Below, piece by piece: positions 17,271 to 27,267 of a stretch of DNA of 64,000 bases; within the stretch, counting starts at the first letter, position 1; every line of letters starts with the position of its first letter. The DNA comes from Sellimonas sp963559135 (GTDB lineage: Bacteria > Bacillota > Clostridia > Lachnospirales > Lachnospiraceae). The stretch is taken from contig CAUWJP010000004.1 in NCBI GenBank assembly GCA_963559135.1, forward strand, positions 1 to 64,000, in the 5' to 3' direction. Both the position numbers and the translations under genes were made by a program. The notes beneath the pieces are model-generated. The model saw only the letters and a program-made list of their open reading frames with translations. It was not told the origin of the DNA and did no database searches.

Positions 17271-19529
17271 CTACAGATGCCAGATGTCCTCGTTATATTC
17301 CCGGATAGTCCGGTCAGAAGAGAAGAATCCGGCCTTCGAAATATTGACAAGCGCTTTCTTTGCCCATGCCTTCTCATCCTCATAATCTTCGAGCATCTGC
17401 TCTTTTGTCTGAATGTAATCTTTTACATCCAGAAGGGTCATAAACCAGTCTTTGGATACAATCTCTTTGTACAGTCTTGCCAGGCTTACCGGATCGCCGA
17501 TACGAATCAGATCTTTGCTGATGATAAAGTCTACCAGCTCCTCGATCATCGGATCGTTGTCATAAATCTCACCGGAGTTGTAGCCTGCTGTATCGTAAAG
17601 TTTGATGACTTCTTCTGATTTTTTGCCAAAGATGTAGATGTTCTCATCTCCTACCAGCTCGTGGATCTCCACGTTTGCTCCATCTTCCGTTCCCAGTGTC
17701 ACAGCACCGTTAAGCATGAACTTCATGTTGCCGGTTCCGGATGCCTCCTTGGAAGCGAGGGAAATCTGCTCGGAAATGTCACATGCCGGGATCAGTTTTT
17801 CTGCCTTGGTAACATTGTAGTTTTCTACCATGACAATCCGCATGTACGGACGTACCGCCGGATCATTTTCAATCAATTGCTGCAGGCAGAGGATCAGATG
17901 GATAATATCCTTTGCAATCGTATAAGCCGGAGCTGCCTTTGCACCAAAGATCATTGTAATCGGACGTTTCGGCAGATTGCCTTTCTTGATTTCTTTATAT
18001 TTGTAAATCGCATACAGTGCGTTCATCTGCTGCCTCTTGTACTCATGGAGACGTTTGATCTGGATATCAAAAATGGAATTCTCATCGATCTCCACACCCT
18101 GTGTCTGCATCAGATAATTCTTCAGGGCGGTTTTGGCATTTTTCTTAATCGTTCTCAGATCACCAAGCACCTTCTCATCGTCCTTGTATGCAAGAAGTTT
18201 TTCAAGATTGGATGCATCATCCATAAATTCCGGTCCGATCAGGTCTGCCAGATAATCGGACAGCTCATGGTTACAGTGTACAAGCCATCTACGGAAAGTG
18301 ATTCCGTTTGTCTTATTGTTGAATTTCTCCGGATAAATGTCGTAAAACGGCTTTAACTCGGATTCTTTCAGAATCTCGGTATGAAGAGCCGCCACTCCAT
18401 TGACTGCATAGCCAAAGTGAATATCAATGTGTGCCATATGTACCCGATCCTGATTATCAATAATGTATACTCTCTCATCGTGGAAGTCTCTTCTGACACG
18501 TGCATCCAAATCCCTGATAATCGGCATCAAGTGCGGAACTACTTTCTCCAGATAGTAGATCGGCCATTTTTCCAGTGCTTCTGCCAGAATTGTGTGGTTG
18601 GTATACGCACAGGTCTTTCTTACAACATCCACAGCGGTATCCATGTTAAATCCTCTCTGCATCAGAAGACGGATCAATTCCGGAATGACCATCGTCGGAT
18701 GAGTATCATTAATCTGGATTGCCACATGGTCATACAACTGGTAAAGGTTATATCCTTTCTCCTCTGCCTCTGCAAGGATCAGCTGTGCCGCATTGCTGAC
18801 CATGAAATACTGCTGATAGATTCTTAACAGCTGTCCGGCCTCGTCACTGTCGTCCGGATAGAGGAAAAGTGTCAGGTTTTTCTTGATATCTTCTTTATCA
18901 AACTGGATACCGTCATGGATAATGGATTCGTCCACAGAATCCAGGTCAAACAGATGCAGCTTGCTGCAGCCGTTTTTGTATCCCGGCACGTCAATATCGT
19001 ACATCGTGGAAGTCAGAGTAAAATCCTTAAATGGCACTTCAAAATGACGTTCCGTCTTTGTCAGCCAGCTGTTGTCCGTGATCCACGGGTTTTTCTCTTC
19101 TCTCTGCTTGTTATCCACAAAGGTCTGGCGGAATAATCCATCGTGGTAGTTTAAACCCACACCGTCTCCCGGCAGTCCAAGTGTCGCGATAGAATCCAGA
19201 AAGCACGCTGCCAGACGTCCAAGTCCTCCGTTTCCAAGAGATGGTTCCAGCTCGGCCTCCTCGATTTCTGTAATATCTTTGCCGTGATTTTTCAGTACTT
19301 CTCTTGTCTCATCAAACAGACCAAGATTAATCAGGTTATTGGATAACAGTTTTCCAATCAGAAATTCCGCGGAAATATAATAGAGTTTTTTGCTCCCTTC
19401 ATTCCTCTTCATTCCTGCCATTTTTTCTTTTGTAATGCATAAAAGCGCTGTATAAATTTCTTCATTGGACGCATCGCTGATGCTTTTTCCATAGTTCTTC
19501 TGTAACATCTCCTGTAATAACTGTTCCAT
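17271..19529 (-). CDS. glgP: Glycogen/maltodextrin phosphorylase
   Basis: 752 residues, GT35. It releases glucose-1-phosphate from the non-reducing ends of alpha-1,4-glucans. The pyridoxal-phosphate lysine is Lys603 in EASGTGNMKFMLNGA. EPSLGNGGLGRLAACFLDS marks the N-terminal half. At about 750 residues it is shorter than E. coli GlgP; such short forms are usual in clostridia. The gene lies in the operon between debranching enzyme and malQ, which together break branched glucans to phosphorylated sugars. Confidence 0.95.
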   Translation of the reverse strand: MEQLLQEMLQKNYGKSISDASNEEIYTALLCITKEKMAGMKRNEGSKKLYYISAEFLIGKLLSNNLINLGLFDETREVLKNHGKDITEIEEAELEPSLGNGGLGRLAACFLDSIATLGLPGDGVGLNYHDGLFRQTFVDNKQREEKNPWITDNSWLTKTERHFEVPFKDFTLTSTMYDIDVPGYKNGCSKLHLFDLDSVDESIIHDGIQFDKEDIKKNLTLFLYPDDSDEAGQLLRIYQQYFMVSNAAQLILAEAEEKGYNLYQLYDHVAIQINDTHPTMVIPELIRLLMQRGFNMDTAVDVVRKTCAYTNHTILAEALEKWPIYYLEKVVPHLMPIIRDLDARVRRDFHDERVYIIDNQDRVHMAHIDIHFGYAVNGVAALHTEILKESELKPFYDIYPEKFNNKTNGITFRRWLVHCNHELSDYLADLIGPEFMDDASNLEKLLAYKDDEKVLGDLRTIKKNAKTALKNYLMQTQGVEIDENSIFDIQIKRLHEYKRQQMNALYAIYKYKEIKKGNLPKRPITMIFGAKAAPAYTIAKDIIHLILCLQQLIENDPAVRPYMRIVMVENYNVTKAEKLIPACDISEQISLASKEASGTGNMKFMLNGAVTLGTEDGANVEIHELVGDENIYIFGKKSEEVIKLYDTAGYNSGEIYDNDPMIEELVDFIISKDLIRIGDPVSLARLYKEIVSKDWFMTLLDVKDYIQTKEQMLEDYEDEKAWAKKALVNISKAGFFSSDRTIREYNEDIWHL

Positions 19530-19555
19530 CTTTGTTCTCCTTTCGATGTGTATTC

Positions 19556-21484
19556 TTATTTAACTGCTTCATATACACGTAGGATTTCTCCTACGCTCCA
19601 CGCTTGGGCGAAACATCCCTTGGACGAGGATGGATTCCCTCCATCGTAAATCTCCGGAAGCTGTCCGATACAGCCCTCCCTCATGGCACTTTCCATGACT
19701 TCCAGCTGTTCGCGTACTTCTTCCTTCGACTCTTCGCTGTATCCACATACCTTCAGATATGCCAGATAATAAGCGCCAAGCGGAAATGTCCAGACTGTTC
19801 CCTGATGATATGCCAGATCACGTTCTATCATCTCTCCTCCGTAAAACGGGCGGAACTCTTCGTCCCCCTCTTCCAGCGTGCGCAGTCCGTAAGGGGTGTA
19901 CAGTGTTTCATAAACAGTGCGTACCACCTGCCGTTCCTGTTCTTCTTCCAACATGGTAAACGGCATGGATACGGCCCAGATCTGGTTACATCGGATCTGT
20001 CGATCCGCCTTTGTCCCGGATACCAGATCTTTCAGGCATCCCTTCTCTTCATTCCAGAACTGCTCCCGGAAAGAAGTGCGGGCCTTGTCCGCAAGCACCC
20101 CATATCCAGTATATTCCAATCCAAGTTCAGATGCAAATATTTCCATAATTCGAAGTGCATTGTACCAGTAAGCATTGATCTCCACCGGCTTGCCATGCCT
20201 TGGTGTCGGAAGGATCTCTCCGACCCGGACATCCATCCAGGTCACCTGATCCAGCCCTTCCCCGGCCTGTATCAGTCCATCTTCCACCATCCGGATGCCG
20301 TGTCGCGTTCCTTCCCGGTATTTTGTGATGATCCGTTCCATCACCGGCCATACCTCTTTGACAAAGTCCAGATCCCCGGATGCCTGATGATACAGGTATA
20401 CGCAGTTGATAAACAGAAGGGCTGCATCCACTGTATTGTACCTCGGCTCATTCTTCCCTTCCGGGAACAGATTCGGCATCAGGCCGTCACGCTCGTTTGC
20501 CGCAAAGGTTCTCAGGATCTCTTTTGCCGTCTCATACTGTCCTGTGGAAATGCAGACACCTGGAAGGGCAATCATCGTATCCCGTCCCCAGTCTTCAAAA
20601 AACGGAAAGCCCGCCAGAATCGTCTTTGCGCCGGTTGATTCCCGGTCTGCTACAAACTGCGCTGCACTTTTTACAAGAACCTTGGCCATTGGATCATAAA
20701 ATCCTGTCTTTTCCTCTAACTCTTTTCTGTATTGCTTTGTTTCCGCAATCACCGCCCGGGCATCCGTTCTGTCTGCTTCCGTGGAGTAGACAATAGAAAG
20801 CATTCTTCTCTCTCCTGCCGGAATCTTCATCATGATCTTCAGTACTGCTTTTGCCGTGCCGCTCTCTCTCCTACCATCACAGACATCGTAGCTGTAATGA
20901 TAGGTCTCCTTCTTTTCCTCCGGAAGGATTTCCCCGTTCGTCTCGAAATAGAGTGTCAATCCACCTGAGGAAACAGTGTTTCTTTTTCGTTCAAATACCT
21001 GATCTTCCGCCAGGTCTTCTCCCTTTCTTACAAATTGCAAAAAAGGTGTCACGAAAAGCTCCGCATCAAACAGGCTCTCATTTTTTATTTCGTAGACAAC
21101 TGCTACCGTGTTCTCATGCTGGGTCATCCCAAGTTCTTTCCAAATCCGGACACCCTTTATCTCCCAGCGCCAGACCGGAGTATCCTCAAAGGAGAATGCG
21201 GACAGATTCTGATATCCTTCTTCTTTTGTCCCGTCCGCAAACTCCTGCGTCGAGAGAATCTGCTTCTCTTCTCCGATCCGGATCTCTTCTTTCAGCCGAT
21301 GGATCAGATTATATCGATGATTCGGAGCCTTCGTACATGCCATCAATACCGCATGATCATTTCGTGTGGCCGAACCGGTCATCGTCAGAGAGGAAAAACC
21401 TCCCAGCCCATTTGTCAGAAGATAACAGTTTTCCTGTCCTCTTGAGAGTGTTTTAAAATCCTGTTTTCCGTATATCCATTTCAT
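19556..21484 (-). CDS. Glycogen debranching enzyme (amylo-alpha-1,6-glucosidase family)
   Basis: About 642 residues. The N-terminal domain (about 10-280) is the bacterial GDE_N module with NGLGGFSSLTMTGSATRNDHAVL; the C-terminal (alpha/alpha)6 barrel carries AGFPFFEDWGRDTMIALPG and the YHQGTVWTFPLGAYY block. This is the GH133-type enzyme that removes 1,6-linked glucose. The ATG at 21484, after AGGAAAG, is preferred to a TTG ten codons earlier; it then overlaps the end of pullulanase by none. The gene lies tightly packed in the operon. Confidence 0.88.
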   Translation of the reverse strand: MKWIYGKQDFKTLSRGQENCYLLTNGLGGFSSLTMTGSATRNDHAVLMACTKAPNHRYNLIHRLKEEIRIGEEKQILSTQEFADGTKEEGYQNLSAFSFEDTPVWRWEIKGVRIWKELGMTQHENTVAVVYEIKNESLFDAELFVTPFLQFVRKGEDLAEDQVFERKRNTVSSGGLTLYFETNGEILPEEKKETYHYSYDVCDGRRESGTAKAVLKIMMKIPAGERRMLSIVYSTEADRTDARAVIAETKQYRKELEEKTGFYDPMAKVLVKSAAQFVADRESTGAKTILAGFPFFEDWGRDTMIALPGVCISTGQYETAKEILRTFAANERDGLMPNLFPEGKNEPRYNTVDAALLFINCVYLYHQASGDLDFVKEVWPVMERIITKYREGTRHGIRMVEDGLIQAGEGLDQVTWMDVRVGEILPTPRHGKPVEINAYWYNALRIMEIFASELGLEYTGYGVLADKARTSFREQFWNEEKGCLKDLVSGTKADRQIRCNQIWAVSMPFTMLEEEQERQVVRTVYETLYTPYGLRTLEEGDEEFRPFYGGEMIERDLAYHQGTVWTFPLGAYYLAYLKVCGYSEESKEEVREQLEVMESAMREGCIGQLPEIYDGGNPSSSKGCFAQAWSVGEILRVYEAVK

Positions 21485-21494
21485 AAGTTTGTCT

Positions 21495-23432
21495 TCACTT
21501 TCCTGCTTGTCCAAGTACTAATACACTGTGGCAGTCCACCTTTACCGTTCCCTCTGTAACAAATGGAGCTCTCCACAGATTGCTGCTGTATCCATCCAGA
21601 AGCACTTCCCATTGTCCTTCCGGAAGCTCAGCCGCAAGCTTTTCATTTCTACTATTATAAATAACACATAACTTTTCCCATCTTGAAGGTGCACTTTTGT
21701 CCCGATTATCCACCGTAAATCCAACTGCGCCATCTGTTTTCCACTGATTCTGAATCCGTTTCCATGCATTCTCAGACTTATCGCAAAGTCCTGGGAGCTG
21801 CTTTCTAAGATGAATCAGTCCGCTGTAATACTCTGTAAGTTCATGCTGTTCATAAGCACGTTTCCAGTCCAGCCGGTTGATCTCAATCGGCGCATTATAA
21901 GAATTTTCCAGTCCGTCTTTCGTGCGTGCAAATTCCTCTCCGGAGAGGAAGAACATATTCCCCTGACAGGTCATATAGATAGCTGCCGCCATGCGGTTTG
22001 CCCGCCTCCGCTCTTTCTCATCTGAAATCGTCAGGGAGAGTTTATCCCACAATGTCCAGTTGTCATGGGCGGACACATAGGTGATGACCTGAGACGGCGC
22101 TTTCACCTTTGATTTAGGACCGCACCAGGCGCGTACGGAAGAAAGGATTTCCTCCTCCATACCTTTGCCCCCATTGACAAATCCCGGAACTTCTCCTTTA
22201 AATGCATGTCCTTTCACCGCATCCCTCGTATCATCGCAGAAGAATCCCACTTGAGAATCCAGCTGATCCACATGACATTTCAATGCCGGAACCGCCTGTT
22301 TTTCCATCGGGGTTTCATCTGCAGACCACGGTTCTCCAAATACCAGCTTTTCTCCCTTTCCATACCGGAGTGCCAGTTCTGACTCAATCCGGTTCATCAG
22401 TCCCGTATCCAGAAGCCCCATCAGGTCAAACCGAAAGCCATCGATATGGTATTCCTCTGCCCAGTAAAGAACGGAATCCAGAATATAATTCGCACACATG
22501 CTCCGCTCACTTGCCACATCATTGCCACAGGCAGAACCGTTTGCGGTCTCCCCGTTTTCATGGACACGGTAATAGTACCACGGCACCGTTTTCTGAAACC
22601 AGGTGTCCAAGGAATAGGTATGATTATAGACCACATCCATGATAACCCGGAACCCGTTTTTGTGCAAAGACTGAATCATCTCCTTGAATTCCTTGATCCG
22701 TACCTCTCCGTTTCTTGGATCCGTGGAATAGGAGCCTTCCGGAACGTTATAGTTCACCGGATCGTACCCCCAGTTGAACTCCCCTTCTGTCTTGCTTTCA
22801 TCCACAGATCCATAATCGTAGGCCGGCATCAACTGCACGTGTGTAATACCGAGTTTCTTCATATAAGAAAAGCCCGTGGGATGTACGCCGTCATAGTCTA
22901 ATGTCGTATTCTCACAGGTAAATGACTTGTACTTCCCTCGGAAGGCTGCCGGGAATCCACCGGACGGATCCCAGGAATATTCTCCGATATGCAGCTCATA
23001 AATAACATTTTCCTGCTGATAAGCGGGAGAAATATCTTTCTCCCATCCTTCCGGATCTGTTCTTTTTAAATCTACAATCATGCTCCTTTTTCCATTGATC
23101 CCGCACGCCTTCGCGTAAGGATCTGCTGAGCACATCTTTTTTCCTTCTATGGAAAGCTCAAAGTCATAGTACACTTTGTGAAGCACTTCTTTCGTCCGAT
23201 ATGTCCAGACTCCTTTTTCTTCTTTTGCCATCACTTCCGTCCGATAAAAATGTTTGGTCTCACCGTCACGATAGAACCGAACCATTACAAACTCGGCCAC
23301 AGGACTCCACAGGAGAATGGAAGTCCCATCCTCCGTGCAGGTTGTCCCGAGATCATGCCCTTCATAAGTGTAGGTCTGTTCAAATTCCGGATCTGAATAA
23401 AATGCTTTCCATTCTTTTGCTGTCTTTCCCAT
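21495..23432 (-). CDS. pulA: Type I pullulanase (GH13_14)
   Basis: 645 residues, cytoplasmic. A CBM48-like N-terminal module (about 25-130, around LLWSPVAEFVMVRFY) precedes the catalytic barrel. The pullulanase signature appears as FNWGYDP, usually YNWGYDP. The regions VIMDVVYNHTY, GFRFDLMGLLD (nucleophile Asp), VFGEPW (Glu) and YVSAHDNWTLWDK (Asp) are present. It hydrolyses alpha-1,6 bonds of branched dextrins. With no signal peptide it must act on imported or stored glucan. The start at 23432 has GAGGG at nine bases. Confidence 0.93.
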   Translation of the reverse strand: MGKTAKEWKAFYSDPEFEQTYTYEGHDLGTTCTEDGTSILLWSPVAEFVMVRFYRDGETKHFYRTEVMAKEEKGVWTYRTKEVLHKVYYDFELSIEGKKMCSADPYAKACGINGKRSMIVDLKRTDPEGWEKDISPAYQQENVIYELHIGEYSWDPSGGFPAAFRGKYKSFTCENTTLDYDGVHPTGFSYMKKLGITHVQLMPAYDYGSVDESKTEGEFNWGYDPVNYNVPEGSYSTDPRNGEVRIKEFKEMIQSLHKNGFRVIMDVVYNHTYSLDTWFQKTVPWYYYRVHENGETANGSACGNDVASERSMCANYILDSVLYWAEEYHIDGFRFDLMGLLDTGLMNRIESELALRYGKGEKLVFGEPWSADETPMEKQAVPALKCHVDQLDSQVGFFCDDTRDAVKGHAFKGEVPGFVNGGKGMEEEILSSVRAWCGPKSKVKAPSQVITYVSAHDNWTLWDKLSLTISDEKERRRANRMAAAIYMTCQGNMFFLSGEEFARTKDGLENSYNAPIEINRLDWKRAYEQHELTEYYSGLIHLRKQLPGLCDKSENAWKRIQNQWKTDGAVGFTVDNRDKSAPSRWEKLCVIYNSRNEKLAAELPEGQWEVLLDGYSSNLWRAPFVTEGTVKVDCHSVLVLGQAGK

Positions 23433-23460
23433 CTGTCTGTCCCTCATTCTAATCTGATTT

Positions 23461-24336
23461 TTAACCTTTTACAGCACCGGACATACCGTCCACATAGTAC
23501 CTCTGCATGAACAGGAAGAGGATGGCAATCGGAATAGAGATCAGCACCGCTCCCGCAGCGAAACTTGTGTACCAGCTGTCAATATATTCTTTCTGAAGCA
23601 TATTCCACAGTCCAATCGCAACCGTATACTGGTCAGAATTGGCACGGCAGATTACCTTTGCGAAAATGAAATCCAGCCATGGTGACATGAAAGATGTCAG
23701 CACAGTGTAAATAACGATCGGTTTACTAAGCGGCAGTGTAATCTTTGTGAAAATCTGCCATCTTGTGCATCCATCGAGAAGCGCCGCCTCATCTACCGCT
23801 ATCGGAACCGTATCAAAAAATCCCTTGGCAATCTGGAAACCAAGTCCCGCTCCTCCGGAATAGCACAGGATCAATGCCACTTTGATAAGATTTCCTTCTG
23901 TCAATCCGACAGCTTTCAGGATGAAGTATACGGCGATCATGGACATGAATCCAGGAAACAGGCCGAGGATCATCGCCATGTTCATATATGGTTTGCGCAG
24001 TTTAAATTTCAGTCTGGACAGACAATAGGAAACTGCCAGAACATAAAATGTAGATAAGATACAGGAACATACTGCGATGAACAGTGTGTTCATGAACATC
24101 TGCGGGAAGTTCAGGATCGATGTATCCGTAAATAGTTTAATATAGTTATCAAGTGTAAATTCTCTTGGGAAGAACGTGGAAACATAGGACCCTTTTTCTG
24201 CCCGGAAGCTTGTCAGTATTACCCAGATAATCGGGAATACCCAGATAAACGCCAGTATGGCAAGTACGACATGAACGATCGTATTATTGATAAAACGTCT
24301 CTTTTTAGCTGAGCGTACTTTTGTTTTCACAGCCAT
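23461..24336 (-). CDS. malG: Maltodextrin ABC transporter permease, MalG type
   Basis: 291 residues with six membrane helices. The ATPase-contact (EAA) loop reads EAALLDGCTRWQIFTKITLP. It pairs with the MalF-type permease encoded three bases upstream and the MalE-type binding protein before it. The length and the short periplasmic loops match MdxG/MalG. No ATPase gene is present in the window, so a shared MsmX-like ATPase elsewhere must power it. Confidence 0.92.
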   Translation of the reverse strand: MAVKTKVRSAKKRRFINNTIVHVVLAILAFIWVFPIIWVILTSFRAEKGSYVSTFFPREFTLDNYIKLFTDTSILNFPQMFMNTLFIAVCSCILSTFYVLAVSYCLSRLKFKLRKPYMNMAMILGLFPGFMSMIAVYFILKAVGLTEGNLIKVALILCYSGGAGLGFQIAKGFFDTVPIAVDEAALLDGCTRWQIFTKITLPLSKPIVIYTVLTSFMSPWLDFIFAKVICRANSDQYTVAIGLWNMLQKEYIDSWYTSFAAGAVLISIPIAILFLFMQRYYVDGMSGAVKG

Positions 24337-24339
24337 AAT

Positions 24340-25719
24340 CTAGAATCCCCCTTCTTCTTTATACGATTTACTGTTGCGGTAAGTCAAAAGAGCCGCAATC
24401 GCCAGAATAATAAATGTAAGAATACCGATAACCGCACCGATATTGTAGTACTGTTTGTCTACGGTCAGTTTGTACAGCCATGTTACAAGCAGATCTGTAC
24501 TTCCTGCCGTGGATTCCAGGTTGGTAACCGGATCTCCTCCCGACAACAGGTAGATAACGTTGAAGTTGTTGACATTTCCTGTAAATGTTGTGATCAGGTA
24601 TGGTGTCGTCACATACAACATGTACGGAAGTGTGATCTTAAAAAAGATCTGTACAGCATTGGCACCGTCCACTCTGGCTGCCTCGTAAAGTTCGCCCGGA
24701 ATATTCTGAAGAACTCCGGTCAGCTGGAGCAGTGTATATGGTACCCCGACCCAGATATTGATTACAATAACTGTTACTCTTGCCCATGTCGGATCTGTAA
24801 AGAACGGAAGACTCGCTTCCGGGGCAATCAGTCCCAGGTTACGAAGAAGGACATTGACCGCACCTTCCGGCTGAAGCATCGTTCTCATAATCAGAAGAGA
24901 AACGAACATCGGGACTGCACAGGAGAGTACGAAGCAGAATCTCCAGAATCCCTTTGCTTTTGTATCTTTCCGGTTAATTACAATAGAAAGAATCATACCG
25001 AAAATATAGTTACTGAACGTTGCGAAGAACGCCCATATTAGTGTCCATCCAAGTACAGACCAGAACGTACTTCCAAGGATACTGCTGGAGTCAAACAGTG
25101 CCTTGAAATTTTCAAGTCCTACCCAGTCAAACAGCATCAGATGATTATCGATCTTACTGTAGTTTGTAAATGCCATACAGATCATGAAAATCAGCGGCAG
25201 GATCGTCAGCACACCGATAAAAATCATCGGAGGTGTCATCAGCAGTCTGTGCAGATTTTCATGCAAAAGAGATTTCAGATCTTCTACAAAATTATTAACA
25301 TGCTTACCCTGTTTATCAAGACATTCTGCCTTATAGGCACTCTTCAGTGCACCTCTCCATGACCAAATCATCAGTATGGTAAGAAGAATTGTTGCCACAC
25401 CGTAGAGCAGGATCAGAATGGACTGATCTCCTCTTGTATAGACATAAATCTGATTTGCCTCATCCCAGATCTCTTTTTGTTCCACTGTTCCAAGTGAACC
25501 AAGCATCGAAAGGAATCGGATTCCATTCATAATCATAAACACAATATATGCCACTTCTAACGCCAGGTAGAGGAGTCCTTTGATCTTCTGTTTATGTATA
25601 ATATTTCCAAATCCCATCAGCACCATGGAGAGCTTTGTCTCCATGCCGCCTTCCCTGATCGCCGCCGTGCAGGTATACGGTGTCGGGAAATCATTGATAT
25701 GTTTTTTTCTTATTCCCAT
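24340..25719 (-). CDS. malF: Maltodextrin ABC transporter permease, MalF type
   Basis: 459 residues. The C-terminal two thirds is the permease core with the EAA loop EAARVDGANAVQIFFKITLP; ahead of it lie two additional hydrophobic segments (about 45-70 and 100-122) and a cytoplasmic linker, so the N-terminus is longer than in E. coli MalF but like several Firmicute MdxF proteins. The ATG has GAGGTGAG upstream. It forms the membrane channel with MalG. Confidence 0.92.
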   Translation of the reverse strand: MGIRKKHINDFPTPYTCTAAIREGGMETKLSMVLMGFGNIIHKQKIKGLLYLALEVAYIVFMIMNGIRFLSMLGSLGTVEQKEIWDEANQIYVYTRGDQSILILLYGVATILLTILMIWSWRGALKSAYKAECLDKQGKHVNNFVEDLKSLLHENLHRLLMTPPMIFIGVLTILPLIFMICMAFTNYSKIDNHLMLFDWVGLENFKALFDSSSILGSTFWSVLGWTLIWAFFATFSNYIFGMILSIVINRKDTKAKGFWRFCFVLSCAVPMFVSLLIMRTMLQPEGAVNVLLRNLGLIAPEASLPFFTDPTWARVTVIVINIWVGVPYTLLQLTGVLQNIPGELYEAARVDGANAVQIFFKITLPYMLYVTTPYLITTFTGNVNNFNVIYLLSGGDPVTNLESTAGSTDLLVTWLYKLTVDKQYYNIGAVIGILTFIILAIAALLTYRNSKSYKEEGGF

Positions 25720-25734
25720 TCTTTTCTCACCTCT

Positions 25735-26967
25735 TTAGATTCCGTCACTGTTCATCGCTTCATTCATGGATTCCGTCTGTTCAGCCGCGTTGTCATGCGT
25801 TACGCTGCCATTTCGGATTCCTTTACCCATATTTTCCACCGGAGTCCAGCAGTTGTTCATTCTGAAAACAAACGGCTGAAGAATTGATGTATAGTTGAAT
25901 GTATTGTTCTGTGCCATGACAAGCTGGTCTGTTGCGATCCCCTCTTCTGCCAGAAGTTCCGTATTACACGGAATTACGTTTCTCAGTTCGTAATGTGCCT
26001 GCTGAGCTTCTGCGGATCCGAGATATACTGCAAGTTCTACCGCAGCTACCATATCATCACAGTTCGGATTCACTCCGATGGCCTTAGAACCAGCATATGC
26101 CAGCATTTGCTTTTCTTCTCCATTTAGAGTGAATGTCGGAAGGGCAGCCACCCCCATGTTGTCTCCGAGTGCTTCTTTTACTGCATTGGCATCCCAAGAC
26201 CCGGAGAAAATTGCAGAAATACTTCCATCACGAAGGCCTGCAATACCGGAACCGTCCGCATCAATACGGAAGTTTGGATTCTGTTCCAGGTCGATCAGGT
26301 AATTTGTTACTTCCACCGCTTTCTCACCGCCAAAATCTACGCCTTTGGATTCATCTGTTCCATCTCCGAACAGCGTACATCCGTTGCCAAGATAAAATGC
26401 CGGAAGGTACCAGGAGTTTGTCATTGGGAAGGAAACGACTCCTTTTTCAAGCATGGTATCCAGATTTTTAACATCCTCTTCACTAAATACACTCTTGTCA
26501 TAATACATAAACCATGTATTTGTCGTAAATGGAACTCCGTAAAGCTCTCCGTCTTTTGTCAGAGACGCAAGAACTTCTTCTCCGTTTGTGCTCTCGATCT
26601 CTTCTCTGTATTTTCCTCCAAATTTTACAAGCGCATTTGCATCTGTCATCGTGGTGAGCGTGTCATTTGCATACATAAATACGTCCGCACTTGCCTCTGC
26701 ATCCTGTGCAACCTGTCCTGCTGCTGATGCTTCATCCGCGACACCGTATACAAAGGTGATGTCCCATTCCGGATGTTCATCCGCGAACTTCTCGCACATA
26801 GTCTGCAGCCATTCACCGCTGTCTTTTGACTGGTCTTCTGACGGCGACCAGACCATCAGACGAATGTTCTCTTTTCCACCATCCGAACCACCTCTGCTCC
26901 CGCATCCGGCGAACATTGATATAGCCAGCGCAGCCGTCAACAGAACTGCCAACCCTCTTTTCTTCAT
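25735..26967 (-). CDS. malE: Maltose/maltodextrin-binding lipoprotein
   Basis: 410 residues. The signal peptide ends in the lipobox FAGC, with the anchor cysteine near residue 18, followed by a Gly/Ser linker. The fold is a family 1 solute-binding protein: IRLMVWSPS, YGVPFTTNTWFMYYDKSVF and GAAL-type C-terminal lobes are visible. It binds maltodextrins outside the cell and delivers them to MalFG. The start at 26967 has AGGAGAAGG upstream; an ATG eight codons earlier is less likely. It is the first gene of the long operon. Confidence 0.92.
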   Translation of the reverse strand: MKKRGLAVLLTAALAISMFAGCGSRGGSDGGKENIRLMVWSPSEDQSKDSGEWLQTMCEKFADEHPEWDITFVYGVADEASAAGQVAQDAEASADVFMYANDTLTTMTDANALVKFGGKYREEIESTNGEEVLASLTKDGELYGVPFTTNTWFMYYDKSVFSEEDVKNLDTMLEKGVVSFPMTNSWYLPAFYLGNGCTLFGDGTDESKGVDFGGEKAVEVTNYLIDLEQNPNFRIDADGSGIAGLRDGSISAIFSGSWDANAVKEALGDNMGVAALPTFTLNGEEKQMLAYAGSKAIGVNPNCDDMVAAVELAVYLGSAEAQQAHYELRNVIPCNTELLAEEGIATDQLVMAQNNTFNYTSILQPFVFRMNNCWTPVENMGKGIRNGSVTHDNAAEQTESMNEAMNSDGI

Positions 26968-26993
26968 TATTTTTCCTTCTCCTTTCCCCAAAA

Positions 26994-27010
26994 GTTTCGT
27001 TTTGTTTCGT
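26994..27010 (-). promoter_or_regulatory. Candidate LacI-family operator at the malE start site
   Basis: Two copies of GTTTCGT (26994-27000 and 27004-27010) lie 10 bp apart, one helical turn, and cover the expected transcription start (near 27012). A third copy is in the inverted repeat before the regulator gene, which suggests a common binding protein. Confidence 0.55.
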
Positions 27011-27018
27011 TAGCTACT

Positions 27019-27047
27019 ACTATACATTTCTCATTCTTATAAGTCAA
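27019..27047 (-). promoter_or_regulatory. Promoter of the maltodextrin/glycogen operon
   Basis: TTGACT (27042-27047) and TATAGT (27019-27024) on the minus strand are 17 bp apart, with the repeats described above just downstream. Confidence 0.88.
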
Positions 27048-27153
27048 CCCTGTTATGTATTATCCGACACATATTTCTCTGTTTTTAACAGTATTTTGTA
27101 CTTGTTTTTGTTCAATATGTACAGTCTTATTTCATGACATTTTCCATTTTGCT

Positions 27154-27183
27154 TTACGGAACTTTTATCCGTTAGTTTCGTAA
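27154..27183. promoter_or_regulatory. Inverted repeat before the LacI-family gene
   Basis: TTACGGAACT (27154-27163) faces AGTTTCGTAA (27174-27183), ten-base arms with one mismatch. It ends seven bases before the -35 box of the regulator promoter and shares GTTTCGT with the malE operator repeats. Confidence 0.5.
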
Positions 27184-27189
27184 AAGGAA

Positions 27190-27218
27190 TTGCATTTTCC
27201 CTCACTATCCGATATAAT
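27190..27218 (+). promoter_or_regulatory. Promoter of the LacI-family regulator gene
   Basis: TTGCAT (27190-27195) and a perfect TATAAT (27213-27218) are 17 bp apart, 49 bases before the start codon. Confidence 0.85.
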
Positions 27219-27267
27219 AAAGAAAAATCATCTGATTTTTGCATTTTATTTTCTAAAGGGTGATAAC

